Below are positions 16,133 through 23,739 of a DNA stretch of 36,187 nucleotides, in pieces. The DNA comes from Streptomyces acidicola (GTDB lineage Bacteria > Actinomycetota > Actinomycetes > Streptomycetales > Streptomycetaceae): contig NZ_VMNX01000081.1 in assembly GCF_009377235.1 (NCBI RefSeq), positions 1 to 36,187 on the forward strand. Reading direction: 5' to 3'. Made by a program: the position numbers and the translations under genes. Numbering within the stretch: position 1 is the stretch's first letter; each line of letters starts with the position of its first letter. The notes under the pieces were generated by a model that searched no databases, had not been told where the DNA came from, and was given only the letters and a program-made list of their open reading frames with translations.

Positions 16133-16804
16133 ATGGCACATCAGGCAGGAGGGCAGCGGTCCGAACCGCGCCCCGTCCCCGAGAGCCTTGAGGCTCAGGC
16201 GTACTTGCAGGACTACGCCACGTTCCTGGAGGCAGTCCCCTTTCCATCCGTCGTCTTCGACCACCGCTGGGACGTCGTCCTGTCCAACAGTGCCTACGAC
16301 AAGCTCTTCCGCGGAATCGGCCCGCACCCGACCGCCATGCCGGGCGACAACTTCCTTCGCTTCGTGCTCTTCCACCCCGACGCGGCCACCGTCCTCGGCG
16401 AGCACGAGTCCAGCTGGTGCCTGCCGATGCTGGCCGACTTCGCCGCCGCCGTGGAGCGGAACGGCCAGGACCGGGGCCTGCAGTCCATCCGCCGGGACAT
16501 CGCCCAGGACCCCATCATGGACGCCGCCTACCGGCACGGCCTGCCGCACTGGATCCGTACGGTCGGACCGCAGGCCGTCGAGCACGACGGCGCCGTCCGT
16601 CCGGTGGTCCACCCCGACCCCCGCTGGGGCCGCACCGACTGCCGCATCGTCGGCGAAACCCCCAAGACCCTCCAGGACATGGGATACACGCGGATGACGC
16701 TCGTACTGCGCGCGGCGCGGCGCCCGTCGGCCACTCCGCCCCGGCGTCGCCGCGACCGGCGCACGGCCAACCATCTCAGCGTGGTGCCCACGCCGGAGGC
16801 GTAG
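16133..16804 (+). CDS. MmyB-like ligand-binding domain protein without HTH
   Basis: A 223-aa protein that matches the PAS-like sensor half of MmyB-type regulators: FLEAVPFPSVVFDHRWDVVLSNSAYDKLF (about residues 31-59), then NFLRFVLFHPDA and a C-terminal beta region with VVHPDPRWGRTDCRIVGETP. The XRE helix-turn-helix that normally precedes this domain is missing: only about 25 non-HTH residues lie before it. The C-terminal tail (RRPSATPPRRRRDRR) is strongly basic. ATG 16133 follows GAGGGG. It is divergent from the XRE/ImmA operon, so it may sense a ligand for a separate DNA-binding partner. This type may bind fatty acids or other small ligands (uncertain). Confidence 0.72.
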   Translation: MAHQAGGQRSEPRPVPESLEAQAYLQDYATFLEAVPFPSVVFDHRWDVVLSNSAYDKLFRGIGPHPTAMPGDNFLRFVLFHPDAATVLGEHESSWCLPMLADFAAAVERNGQDRGLQSIRRDIAQDPIMDAAYRHGLPHWIRTVGPQAVEHDGAVRPVVHPDPRWGRTDCRIVGETPKTLQDMGYTRMTLVLRAARRPSATPPRRRRDRRTANHLSVVPTPEA

Positions 16805-16818
16805 GCCCGTCCCGGGAA

Positions 16819-16875
16819 CCCCGACACCGTCGGCGTTCAGGTCGCCGACGGCGTCGGGGGATTCCCCCTTTTTTT
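16819..16875 (+). terminator. Strong rho-independent terminator
   Basis: Arms 16819-16835 and 16843-16859 pair over 17 bases with one mismatch, followed within 10 bases by seven T residues (16869-16875). It directly follows the MmyB-like gene. Confidence 0.9.
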
Positions 16876-16891
16876 GGCTCGGTTCGCCTCC

Positions 16892-16977
16892 GGGGCGCAA
16901 AAGCCTGTGTCGAGAGGGCGATCGTGCTCAGCCCTTCGGGCCTCCGCGCGTTCGCCCTCTCGACACAGGCGCGCCCC
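16892..16977. repeat. Large GC-rich hairpin with an inner TTCG tetraloop
   Basis: Arms 16903-16921 and 16952-16970 are a perfect 19-bp inverted repeat; 7-bp outer arms (16892-16898 and 16971-16977) extend the stem across an AAAA bulge. The 30-base loop contains its own small stem GCCC-TTCG-GGC at 16931-16941. It lies between convergent genes and may be the terminator of the ABC operon or a dispersed palindromic element. Nothing else is seen in 16978-17072. Confidence 0.75.
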
Positions 16978-17072
16978 TTCGGCTCACTCGCCCTCGGGTT
17001 GCCCTGTTTGCTGCTCCACGTAGCGCTGTTCCCCGCTTCTGTGGCCTTTTCGCCAATGAGCTCGGCACGTAG

Positions 17073-17891
17073 TCAGAGGCGCGGGGCTGTGACCCCCCGC
17101 TTGGCCGCCTGAACCTGCTCGTACACCCGCGTCCGCAACTCCGCGAACCGCGGAGCCACCCGCGTCCGCAACTGGTCCCGCTCCTCAGGCAGGTCGATCG
17201 TCAACTGCTCCTGCACCACGGTCGGAGACGCAGAAAGGACCAGCACCCGCTCACCCAGATACACGGCCTCGTCAATGTCATGGGTGACGAACAGAATCGT
17301 GATCCCGCGCTCGCGCCACAACCCCCGCACCAAGTCCTCAAGATCCGCCCGCGTCTGCGCGTCCACCGCCGCGAACGGCTCGTCCATCAGCAGCACATCC
17401 GGCTCGTACGCGAGCGCCCGCGCGATGGCGACACGCTGCTGCATACCACCTGACAGCTGCCACGGGTACGCCCCGGCGGCATCGGCGAGACCGACGGAGT
17501 CCAGCGCGTCGGCGACCAGCTCACGACGCCGCGCCTTGGACAACGGCTTCTGCCTGAGCGGCAGTTCGACGTTCTCGCCGACCCGCATCCAGGGAAACAG
17601 GCTGCGGCCGTACTCCTGGAACACCACCGCCATGCCGGGTGGCGGCCCACTCACCGGCCGCCCCTCCAACAGGACCTCGCCCGAGGTGGGCGTGAGGAGC
17701 CCGGCCACACACTTCAGCAGTGTTGTCTTGCCGCAGCCCGACGGGCCCACGAGACAGACGAGTTCGCCCGCGTCGACGGTGAACGTGAGGTTCCGCACCG
17801 CCTCCACCCGGCGGCCGGAGCCCTCGTAGACCTTCTTCAGGCCGCGTACGTCGAGCATGGACCGCCCCATTTCAGGCTTCTCAAGCTTCAC
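17073..17891 (-). CDS. ABC transporter ATP-binding protein (SsuB/TauB-like)
   Basis: A 272-aa ATPase of the nitrate/sulfonate/taurine importer class. Walker A is GPSGCGKTT, the signature LSGGMQQRVAIARAL, Walker B VLLMDEPFAAVD, the H-loop FVTHDIDEA. GTG 17891 overlaps the permease stop by four bases (GTGA), which favours it over the in-frame ATGs at 17870 and 17858. It is the last gene of the importer operon and would energise uptake with the two permeases. Confidence 0.92.
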   Translation of the reverse strand: MKLEKPEMGRSMLDVRGLKKVYEGSGRRVEAVRNLTFTVDAGELVCLVGPSGCGKTTLLKCVAGLLTPTSGEVLLEGRPVSGPPPGMAVVFQEYGRSLFPWMRVGENVELPLRQKPLSKARRRELVADALDSVGLADAAGAYPWQLSGGMQQRVAIARALAYEPDVLLMDEPFAAVDAQTRADLEDLVRGLWRERGITILFVTHDIDEAVYLGERVLVLSASPTVVQEQLTIDLPEERDQLRTRVAPRFAELRTRVYEQVQAAKRGVTAPRL

Positions 17892-18667
17892 GACGACCGC
17901 CGGGAAGCCGTGCGCAGACCGTGGTACCAGGCGAGCACCCGTCGCTCGACCAGGTGGAAGACAACCGACAGGGCGAAGCCGAGCAGGCCGAGGACCAGGA
18001 TGCCGGTCCACATGTCGGGGATCGCGAACCCGCGCTGGAACTGGACGATGGTGAAGCCGAGCCCGTTGCTGGCCGCGAACATCTCGCTGATCACCATCAG
18101 GATGATGCCGATGGACAGGGCCTGGCGCAGCCCCGCGAAGATCTGCGGGCTCGCCGACCGCAGCACCACGTTCCGCAGGCGGGCCACGCCCGTGATGCCG
18201 TAGGACCGGGCGGTCTCCGCCATCACCGGGTCCACCGCTCGTACGCCCTCGACCGTGTTGAGCAGGACCGGCCACACGCAGCCGCTCGCGATCACAGCGA
18301 TCTTCATGGTGTCGCCGATGCCCGCGAACAGCATGATGACCGGCACGAGGACGGGCGGCGGGACCGCCCGCAGGAACTCCAGAACCGGTTCGCACACGGC
18401 CCGTACGCGGCGGTACGAGCCGATGACCGTGCCCAGCGCGACGCCCACCACGGCCGCCGCCGCGTAACCGGCCAGCAGCCGCAGCACACTGGGCAGGACG
18501 TCGGCGCGCAGCCGCTCGCCCGTCCACACGTCGGGGAACGTGGTGAGGATCGTGCGCAGCGGCGGCCAGTACACCTCGGTGCTGTCGGCGGACACCAGCC
18601 ACCAGGCGGCCACCAGCAGCGCGGGCAGTGCGACGACGAACAGCAGCCGCAGGGCCAGGCGTTTCAC
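17888..18667 (-). CDS. ABC transporter permease 1 (SsuC/TauC-like)
   Basis: A 259-aa inner-membrane permease with about six hydrophobic segments. The coupling-helix region EAA-like loop reads VMAETARSYGITGVARLRNVVLRSASPQIFAGLR, characteristic of this importer class. GTG 18667 overlaps the upstream permease stop (GTGA) and has GGGGAGG in front. Confidence 0.9.
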   Translation of the reverse strand: MKRLALRLLFVVALPALLVAAWWLVSADSTEVYWPPLRTILTTFPDVWTGERLRADVLPSVLRLLAGYAAAAVVGVALGTVIGSYRRVRAVCEPVLEFLRAVPPPVLVPVIMLFAGIGDTMKIAVIASGCVWPVLLNTVEGVRAVDPVMAETARSYGITGVARLRNVVLRSASPQIFAGLRQALSIGIILMVISEMFAASNGLGFTIVQFQRGFAIPDMWTGILVLGLLGFALSVVFHLVERRVLAWYHGLRTASRRSS

Positions 18668-19536
18668 ACCACCACCTCCCCGCGCACCGACTGGTGCCAG
18701 GCCAGCGCCCGGCGCTCCACCGCCCGTGCGCCCACGTTGATCAGCAGCCCGAGCACCCCGGTGACCACCACCAGCGCGTACATCTCCGGCACGGCCTGCG
18801 AGGTCTGGGCGACGGCGATGCGCTGGCCCAACCCCGGGGCACCGATGACCAGTTCGGCGGTCACCGCGAGAATCAGGGCGACCGCGGCGGCAAGGCGGAC
18901 GCCCGTCATGACGTACGGCAGGGCCGTGGGCCACAGGACGTGGCGGACCCGGGCCCAGGTGCCGAGGCCGTAACTGCGGGCCGTCTCCTCGGCGACCGGG
19001 TCGACGTCCTGGACGCCGTACAGCACCTGGATCAGCATCTGCCAGAACGACGCGTACACCACCAGCAGGAGGACCGAGCGCAGTTCCGAGCCGTAGAGGA
19101 GGACTGCGAGAGGGATCAGGGCGACCGACGGGATCGGGCGCAGGAACTCGATGGTGGAGGCGGTCGCCTCGCGCAGGAACGGCACCACCGCGATCACGAC
19201 CCCGGCGAGGATCCCGGCCGTCACCGCGATCGCCAGTCCCAGCGCCCAGCCGGTGAGCGTGTCCCCGAGCGCGGTCCAGAACGCCCGGTCGCCGAGCTCG
19301 GTGACGAGCGCGTCGGCCACGCGGGTGAGCGGCGGGAAGTAGTCCCCGGAGACGATGCCGAACCGCGAGACCGCCTCGCACAGCGCGAGGAAGCCCACGA
19401 TCCCGGCCGCGCCCAGGGCCGCGTTGGCCGCCGCCGGACGCTCAGCTCGCGGAGGGGATGTCGGCCCCGGCCCGGTGTCGTCGAGTTGCCCGTCCGTTTG
19501 CCTGTCCCTTTGCCCGTCCGTTTGCCCGTCCTTCAC
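18664..19536 (-). CDS. ABC transporter permease 2 (SsuC/TauC-like)
   Basis: A 290-aa permease paralogous to its neighbour, with the coupling loop VAEETARSYGLGTWARVRHVLWPTALPYVMTGVR and about six membrane segments. GTG 19536 overlaps the binding-protein stop (GTGA). The first 20 residues come from imperfect 12-base repeats (DGQTDGQRDRQTDGQ), probably a disordered cytosolic tail. Two different permeases imply a heterodimeric channel. Confidence 0.9.
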   Translation of the reverse strand: MKDGQTDGQRDRQTDGQLDDTGPGPTSPPRAERPAAANAALGAAGIVGFLALCEAVSRFGIVSGDYFPPLTRVADALVTELGDRAFWTALGDTLTGWALGLAIAVTAGILAGVVIAVVPFLREATASTIEFLRPIPSVALIPLAVLLYGSELRSVLLLVVYASFWQMLIQVLYGVQDVDPVAEETARSYGLGTWARVRHVLWPTALPYVMTGVRLAAAVALILAVTAELVIGAPGLGQRIAVAQTSQAVPEMYALVVVTGVLGLLINVGARAVERRALAWHQSVRGEVVV

Positions 19537-20504
19537 GGCAGCAGCTTGTCCAGGTCCGGGGCCTCCGTGAACAGGCCGTCCTGCACGCCCAGTTCGGTGA
19601 GCCGCTCGATGGAGTCACGGTCCGGCTCGGCGGGCCAGCGGGGCAGGGTCAGCGTGTCCAGCAGGGTGTCAGGGATCTTCGTGTACGTGGTGAGGATCTG
19701 GCGGACCTCGTCGGGGTGGCTGTCGGCGTACTTGAGCGATTCGGCCGTGGCCTCCTGGAACCTCTTCACCACGTCCGGGTTCTTCTGGGCGTACTGCTGG
19801 GAGGTGAAGTACATGGCCACGGTCAGGTTCGGGTCCACGTCGTAGAAGATGGACGCGATGGACTTACCGCCCGCTGCCTTGACGGTGGCGAGCGCGGGTT
19901 CCGGGGTGCAGGCGCCGTCCACCTGTCCCCTGTCGAGCGCGGCCGGCATCTGGTCGAAGGGCATCTCGACGAACTCGACCTTGGACGGGTCGCCGCCGTC
20001 CTTGCGGACCGACTCCCTGATCGAGGTGTCACAGATGTTGTTGAGCGTGTTGACGGCGGCCTTCTTGCCCTCCAACTGCTTCGCGGACGTGAAGGGACTG
20101 CCCTTCTTCACCGTGAGGCCCGCGAAGTCGGCACCGTCCTTGGCGGTGGAGGAGGCGCCGTTGGCCACGGCCTTCACGGGCACGTTCTTGGACTGGGCGA
20201 CCAGCAGGGACGTCGTGTTGCTGAAGCCGAACTGGAACTGGCCGGAGACGACACCGGGCACGACCGCCGCACCGCCCTGGGCGAGGCTCGTCTCCAGCTT
20301 GATTCCGCGCTTGGAGTAGAAGCCCTGCTTCTGGCCCAGGTAGAGGGGTGCGACGTCCATGACGGGAACGACTCCGACCTTGACCGTGGTGGTACCGCCG
20401 GACCCCTTCTCCTCACCGCCGGAGCCGGAGGAGTCGGACGAACCGCAGGCCGTCGCGGCGACGAACACGGTGCCGGCCGCGAGGCGGATGAGCAGACGAC
20501 GCAT
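19533..20504 (-). CDS. NMT1/SsuA-like substrate-binding lipoprotein
   Basis: A 323-aa lipoprotein with a short signal peptide and lipobox A-T-A-C (Cys20), then a Gly/Ser linker. The mature part resembles the NMT1/THI5/SsuA fold: VGVVPVMDVAPLYLGQKQGFYSKRGI, FSNTTSLLVAQ and VDGACTPEPALATVK. ATG 20504 is preceded by GGGGG. First gene of the importer operon. Such proteins bind sulfonates, pyrimidines, nitrate or aromatic acids; the linked Rieske operon favours an aromatic or methoxylated acid (inference). Confidence 0.9.
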   Translation of the reverse strand: MRRLLIRLAAGTVFVAATACGSSDSSGSGGEEKGSGGTTTVKVGVVPVMDVAPLYLGQKQGFYSKRGIKLETSLAQGGAAVVPGVVSGQFQFGFSNTTSLLVAQSKNVPVKAVANGASSTAKDGADFAGLTVKKGSPFTSAKQLEGKKAAVNTLNNICDTSIRESVRKDGGDPSKVEFVEMPFDQMPAALDRGQVDGACTPEPALATVKAAGGKSIASIFYDVDPNLTVAMYFTSQQYAQKNPDVVKRFQEATAESLKYADSHPDEVRQILTTYTKIPDTLLDTLTLPRWPAEPDRDSIERLTELGVQDGLFTEAPDLDKLLP

Positions 20505-20538
20505 GAATCCCCCTAGTGGGACAGCTCTTCGACTGGCT

Positions 20539-20553
20539 GTGCGCAGACCGCAC
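20539..20553. promoter_or_regulatory. Operator copy 1 for the IclR regulator
   Basis: GTGCG-CAGAC-CGCAC, a 5-bp inverted repeat with 5-base spacer (6 bp if flanks are counted). It lies downstream of the predicted importer promoter and matches the copy at 20648-20662 in 14 of 15 bases. Confidence 0.65.
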
Positions 20554-20569
20554 ACGGGTGCTCAGCGGG

Positions 20570-20598
20570 AACGTAGAGCGTCGCCGGGAACGGGTCAA
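20570..20598 (-). promoter_or_regulatory. Predicted promoter of the ABC importer operon
   Basis: On the minus strand TTGACC (20593-20598) and TACGTT (20570-20575) are separated by 17 bases. Operator copy 1 then covers the likely transcription start region. Confidence 0.5.
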
Positions 20599-20619
20599 TG
20601 CCCTTGCGGCGCAAGGTCG

Positions 20620-20649
20620 TTGACAGTTGCCGAAGCGTGCTCCTAGCGT
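20620..20649 (+). promoter_or_regulatory. Predicted promoter of the IclR gene
   Basis: TTGACA at 20620-20625 and TAGCGT at 20644-20649, spacer 18. Operator copy 2 overlaps the end of the -10 element, consistent with autorepression. Confidence 0.5.
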
Positions 20650-20662
20650 GCGCAGAGCGCAC
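20648..20662. promoter_or_regulatory. Operator copy 2 for the IclR regulator
   Basis: GTGCG-CAGAG-CGCAC, nearly identical to copy 1, 109 bases away and placed over the IclR promoter. Confidence 0.65.
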
Positions 20663-20740
20663 TCCCGTGCGTACCGAGCGCGTCGGCCGGGGGCGTCACC
20701 GCCGGGCGTCCGCTTCCTGTGCTTCCTCGTGGAGGCGACG

Positions 20741-21568
20741 ATGTCCGCTGGAGCCCGCGAACCGCACTTCGTCCGGTCCTTCGAGCGTGGTCTCGCGGTC
20801 ATCCGTGCCTTCGACGCCGAACGCCCCTCGCTGACGCTCAGCGAGGTCGCCCGCTCCTGCGACCTGACCCGGGCGGCGGCCCGCCGCTTCCTGCTCACCC
20901 TCGTCGACCTCGGGTACGTCCACACCGACGGCCGCCTGTTCCGGCTCACCCCACGCGTGCTCGAACTCGGCTACGCGTACCTGGCGGGTTTCACACTGCC
21001 CGAGCTCGCCGAGCCGCACCTGGAGCACCTGGTGGCGCAGGTACGGGAGTCGTCGTCGCTGTGCGTCCTGGACGGCGACGACATCGTGTACGTGGCGCGG
21101 GTGCCCACACGGCGCATCATGACCGCGACGATCACCGTCGGCACCCGCTTCCCGGCCCACGTCACGTCGGTGGGCCGGGTGATCCTCGCGCAACTGCCGG
21201 ACGAGGAGATCGAGACCCGGCTGGCCGGCATCGACCTACGGCCCCTGACCGCCCGCACGCTCGTCTCTCCGGAGCCGCTCAGGGCCGAGCTCCGGCGGGT
21301 GCGGCGGCAGGGATACGCCATCGTCGACCAGGAACTGGAGGAGGGCCTCCGATCGGTCGCCGTCCCGGTGCGCGACCGCGACGGCGAGGTGGTGGCGGCC
21401 GTGAACATCCCCGTGGCCGCCGGCCGTAACTCGGTGGAGTCCGTGCGCCGTGACCTGCTGCCGCATCTGCTGGCCACGGTCGCCCGGATCGAGGCCGACC
21501 TCCGGGAGGCGACCGCCGCTACAGGTCGAGCACCAGCCGCCGCCCCCGGCATCGGGACACACAGATGA
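20741..21568 (+). CDS. IclR-family transcriptional regulator
   Basis: A 275-aa regulator of the PcaR/PobR-like branch. The N-terminal winged HTH (about residues 10-70) shows LSEVARSCDLTRAAARRFLLTL and the C-terminal effector domain shows TVGTRFPAHVTSVGRVILA and SVAVPVRDRDGEVVAAVNI. ATG 20741 has GGAGG 5 bases upstream. It is divergent from the importer, convergent with the reductase gene and overlaps it by 50 bases. It probably controls both flanking operons in response to the aromatic substrate. Confidence 0.92.
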   Translation: MSAGAREPHFVRSFERGLAVIRAFDAERPSLTLSEVARSCDLTRAAARRFLLTLVDLGYVHTDGRLFRLTPRVLELGYAYLAGFTLPELAEPHLEHLVAQVRESSSLCVLDGDDIVYVARVPTRRIMTATITVGTRFPAHVTSVGRVILAQLPDEEIETRLAGIDLRPLTARTLVSPEPLRAELRRVRRQGYAIVDQELEEGLRSVAVPVRDRDGEVVAAVNIPVAAGRNSVESVRRDLLPHLLATVARIEADLREATAATGRAPAAAPGIGTHR

Positions 21569-22454
21569 GCATGGTGTCCCCGGCCTCGCGCTCCGCGTCG
21601 CTGAGCACCGAGTCACGGTGGTCCGGGGTGCCCTCCAGGACGTCCGTCTCACAGGTCCCGCACGTGCCCTCGGTGCAGGAGTAGAGCACCTCGACGCCCG
21701 CGGCCCGCACCGTGTCGAGGACGGACACGCCCACGGGCACGGTCAGGGTCTTCCCGGTGCGCTCCAGCACGACCTCGAACTCCCCGTCCGGGCCGGTCTC
21801 CTGTTCCTTCGGCCGGAACCGCTCCACGTGCAGCAGCCCGCCCGGGCATCGCTCCTCGACCGCGTCCAGCAGCGGACCCGGACCGCAGCAGTACACGAGG
21901 GTGCCCTGGGGCACGTCGTCGAGCACGGAACCGAGGTCCAGCAGCCCGGTCTCGTCCTGCGGGGCGATGGTCACGCGGTCGCCGTACGCGCCCAAATCCC
22001 CGGTGAACGCCATGGAGTCGCGCGTACGGCCCCCGTACAACAGTGACCACTCGGCACCGGCTGCCTCCGCCGCCGCCAGCATCGGCAGGATCGGGGTGAT
22101 TCCGATGCCGCCCGCGATGAAGCGGTAGCGAGGCGCGGGCCGGAGCGCGAAGTTGTTCCGCGGCCCCCGTACGCGCACCTTGTCGCCCTCCCGCAACTCC
22201 TCGTGGACGTACGCGGATCCGCCGCGCCCCTCGGGTTCACGCAGGACGCCGATCCGCCAGGTCCGCCGGTCCGCCGGGTCCCCGCACAGCGAGTACTGGC
22301 GCTCCAGGTCCGGTCCGAGCAGCACATCGATGTGCGCGCCCGGCTCCCAGGACGGGAGCTCCTCGCCCAGCGGGTGGCTCAGGGAGAGGGCGAGCACCCC
22401 GTCGGCCACGAACTCCCGGCGATGGACGAGAAGTTCGGCTTCGTACCCGCTCAT
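21519..22454 (-). CDS. Oxygenase reductase, VanB-like (flavin, NAD, plant-type [2Fe-2S])
   Basis: A 311-aa class IA-type reductase that passes electrons from NAD(P)H to the Rieske oxygenase. Domains in order: flavin binding (RQYSLCGDP, about residues 70-78), nucleotide binding (FIAGGIGITPILPM) and a C-terminal ferredoxin with YSCTEGTCGTCETDVLEG supplying three cluster Cys and ICVSRC the fourth. ATG 22454 overlaps the stop of the 75-aa gene (ATGA). Its last 50 bases run into the convergent IclR gene. Confidence 0.92.
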   Translation of the reverse strand: MSGYEAELLVHRREFVADGVLALSLSHPLGEELPSWEPGAHIDVLLGPDLERQYSLCGDPADRRTWRIGVLREPEGRGGSAYVHEELREGDKVRVRGPRNNFALRPAPRYRFIAGGIGITPILPMLAAAEAAGAEWSLLYGGRTRDSMAFTGDLGAYGDRVTIAPQDETGLLDLGSVLDDVPQGTLVYCCGPGPLLDAVEERCPGGLLHVERFRPKEQETGPDGEFEVVLERTGKTLTVPVGVSVLDTVRAAGVEVLYSCTEGTCGTCETDVLEGTPDHRDSVLSDAEREAGDTMLICVSRCRGRRLVLDL

Positions 22455-22678
22455 GAGCCGTTCCCCTGCCGCTGATGTCCTGGTGGTTGATGCCCTGGCG
22501 GCTCATGCCCTTGTGGCTCGTGTCCTTGTGGGTGGGCGAGCATCCACTCCCACATCTCGACGGGGTCCTGCGAGGTGTGCTCGCGGCCGCAGTGACAGGT
22601 GCCGTGCAGGAGGTCCGTGCCGGGCAGCCAGTCGATGCGGTAGATCTCGCGGGCTGCGGAAGGAGGGGGCGTCGTCAC
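22451..22678 (-). CDS. 75-aa conserved-looking protein inside the Rieske operon
   Basis: A small protein locked into the operon by GTGA at its start and ATGA at its end. Residues 10-50 form a compact core (YRIDWLPGTDLLHGTCHCGREH, then DPVEMWEWMLAHPQGH) with a C-x-C plus His cluster that could bind metal. The tail is a degenerate GHEPQ/GHEPP/GHQPP repeat, His- and Pro-rich. I recall similar short proteins with the WLPGTD...CHCGxEH core next to other oxygenases, but no function is known to me. A role in metal delivery or subunit assembly is a guess. Confidence 0.8.
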   Translation of the reverse strand: MTTPPPSAAREIYRIDWLPGTDLLHGTCHCGREHTSQDPVEMWEWMLAHPQGHEPQGHEPPGHQPPGHQRQGNGS

Positions 22679-23739
22679 TGGACCTTCTCCACGGGCTTCG
22701 CGCCCTCCTCGACCAGCCGGGCCAGGATACGGCGGGCGGCGAGACCTCCGGTGTCGATGTTGATGCTCAGCTCCTGGTAGCCGGTACGCTCGGTGCCGAG
22801 CGTCTCCTGGAGCAGGTTGAGCGCGGTCACGTCCTGCATGACGACCGTGTGGTTGTTGCCTCGCAGGAACTCGGTGACCTCGTCGTCGTCGATCGCCCAG
22901 TCACGCGAGACCATCCAGAAGTCGTACACCTTGCCGTCGGCGGACGGCGTGATCGCGTACGTGATCTCGGTGTGGAAGCCGTGCGGGTCGCTGCCGTCCG
23001 CCTCGGGCAGCACGCCGACCGGGGCGATACGGCTGTGCAGCAGGTACAGACACGGCGCGTGGTACTCGATGTCCTGCCAGCGGGTGATCCGGCCCTCGAT
23101 GCCGGTCGACCTGGCGTAGAACGGTGGGCACTCGGCATCGTCCATGTGCCGGCTGACGCGCACGATCCCCGCGCCCTCGTCGACCTCCGTCCTGATCGGC
23201 GTCTCGGCGACCTCCGGGGTGCCGATGTACCCGCCGTGCAGATAGGTCTCGTGGGAGAGGTCGAGGAGGTTGTCGACGAGGAGGCCGTAGTCGGCGTCGA
23301 TGGGCTCCATGCCGCGCACGGTGACCCGGCCGGGGGAGTCGAGGTGCTCGGCCCGCGGGATGGTCCCCGCGTCGGCGAGGTCCGGGTCGCCGATCCACAC
23401 CCAGATCAGGGAGTCCCGCTCGACGACGGGGTACGAGGCGACGCGGGCAGTGCGCGGCACACGCTTCTGCCCCGGCACGTACACACAGGTTCCGGTCGTG
23501 TCGTACGTGAAGCCGTGGTAGCCGCACACGATCCGGTCCCCGTCGAGGCCGCTGTGCGACAGTGGGTAACGCCGGTGCACACACCGGTCGTGCAGCGCGA
23601 CGGGCGTCCCCTGCTCCTCGGTCCGATAGAGGACGAGCGGCTCGCCCAGGATCGTACGACCGAGCAACTCGCGCCCGACCTCATGGGAGTAGGCGGCGAC
23701 GTACCACTGGTTTCTGGCGAATGTCGTCATGTGCGGCAT
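22675..23739 (-). CDS. Rieske non-heme iron oxygenase, VanA-like
   Basis: A 354-aa oxygenase subunit. The Rieske cluster is bound by C53-x-H55 and C72-x-x-H75 (CVHRRYPL, CGYHGF), the mononuclear iron by H163 and H168 in DLLDLSHETYLH-like context (D160 being the bridging Asp). The C-terminal half resembles vanillate O-demethylase oxygenases, which demethylate aryl methyl ethers or hydroxylate small aromatics. ATG 23739 has GGGAG 9 bases upstream; a second ATG follows at 23730. With the VanB-like reductase it forms a complete two-component system. Confidence 0.92.
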   Translation of the reverse strand: MPHMTTFARNQWYVAAYSHEVGRELLGRTILGEPLVLYRTEEQGTPVALHDRCVHRRYPLSHSGLDGDRIVCGYHGFTYDTTGTCVYVPGQKRVPRTARVASYPVVERDSLIWVWIGDPDLADAGTIPRAEHLDSPGRVTVRGMEPIDADYGLLVDNLLDLSHETYLHGGYIGTPEVAETPIRTEVDEGAGIVRVSRHMDDAECPPFYARSTGIEGRITRWQDIEYHAPCLYLLHSRIAPVGVLPEADGSDPHGFHTEITYAITPSADGKVYDFWMVSRDWAIDDDEVTEFLRGNNHTVVMQDVTALNLLQETLGTERTGYQELSINIDTGGLAARRILARLVEEGAKPVEKVQ

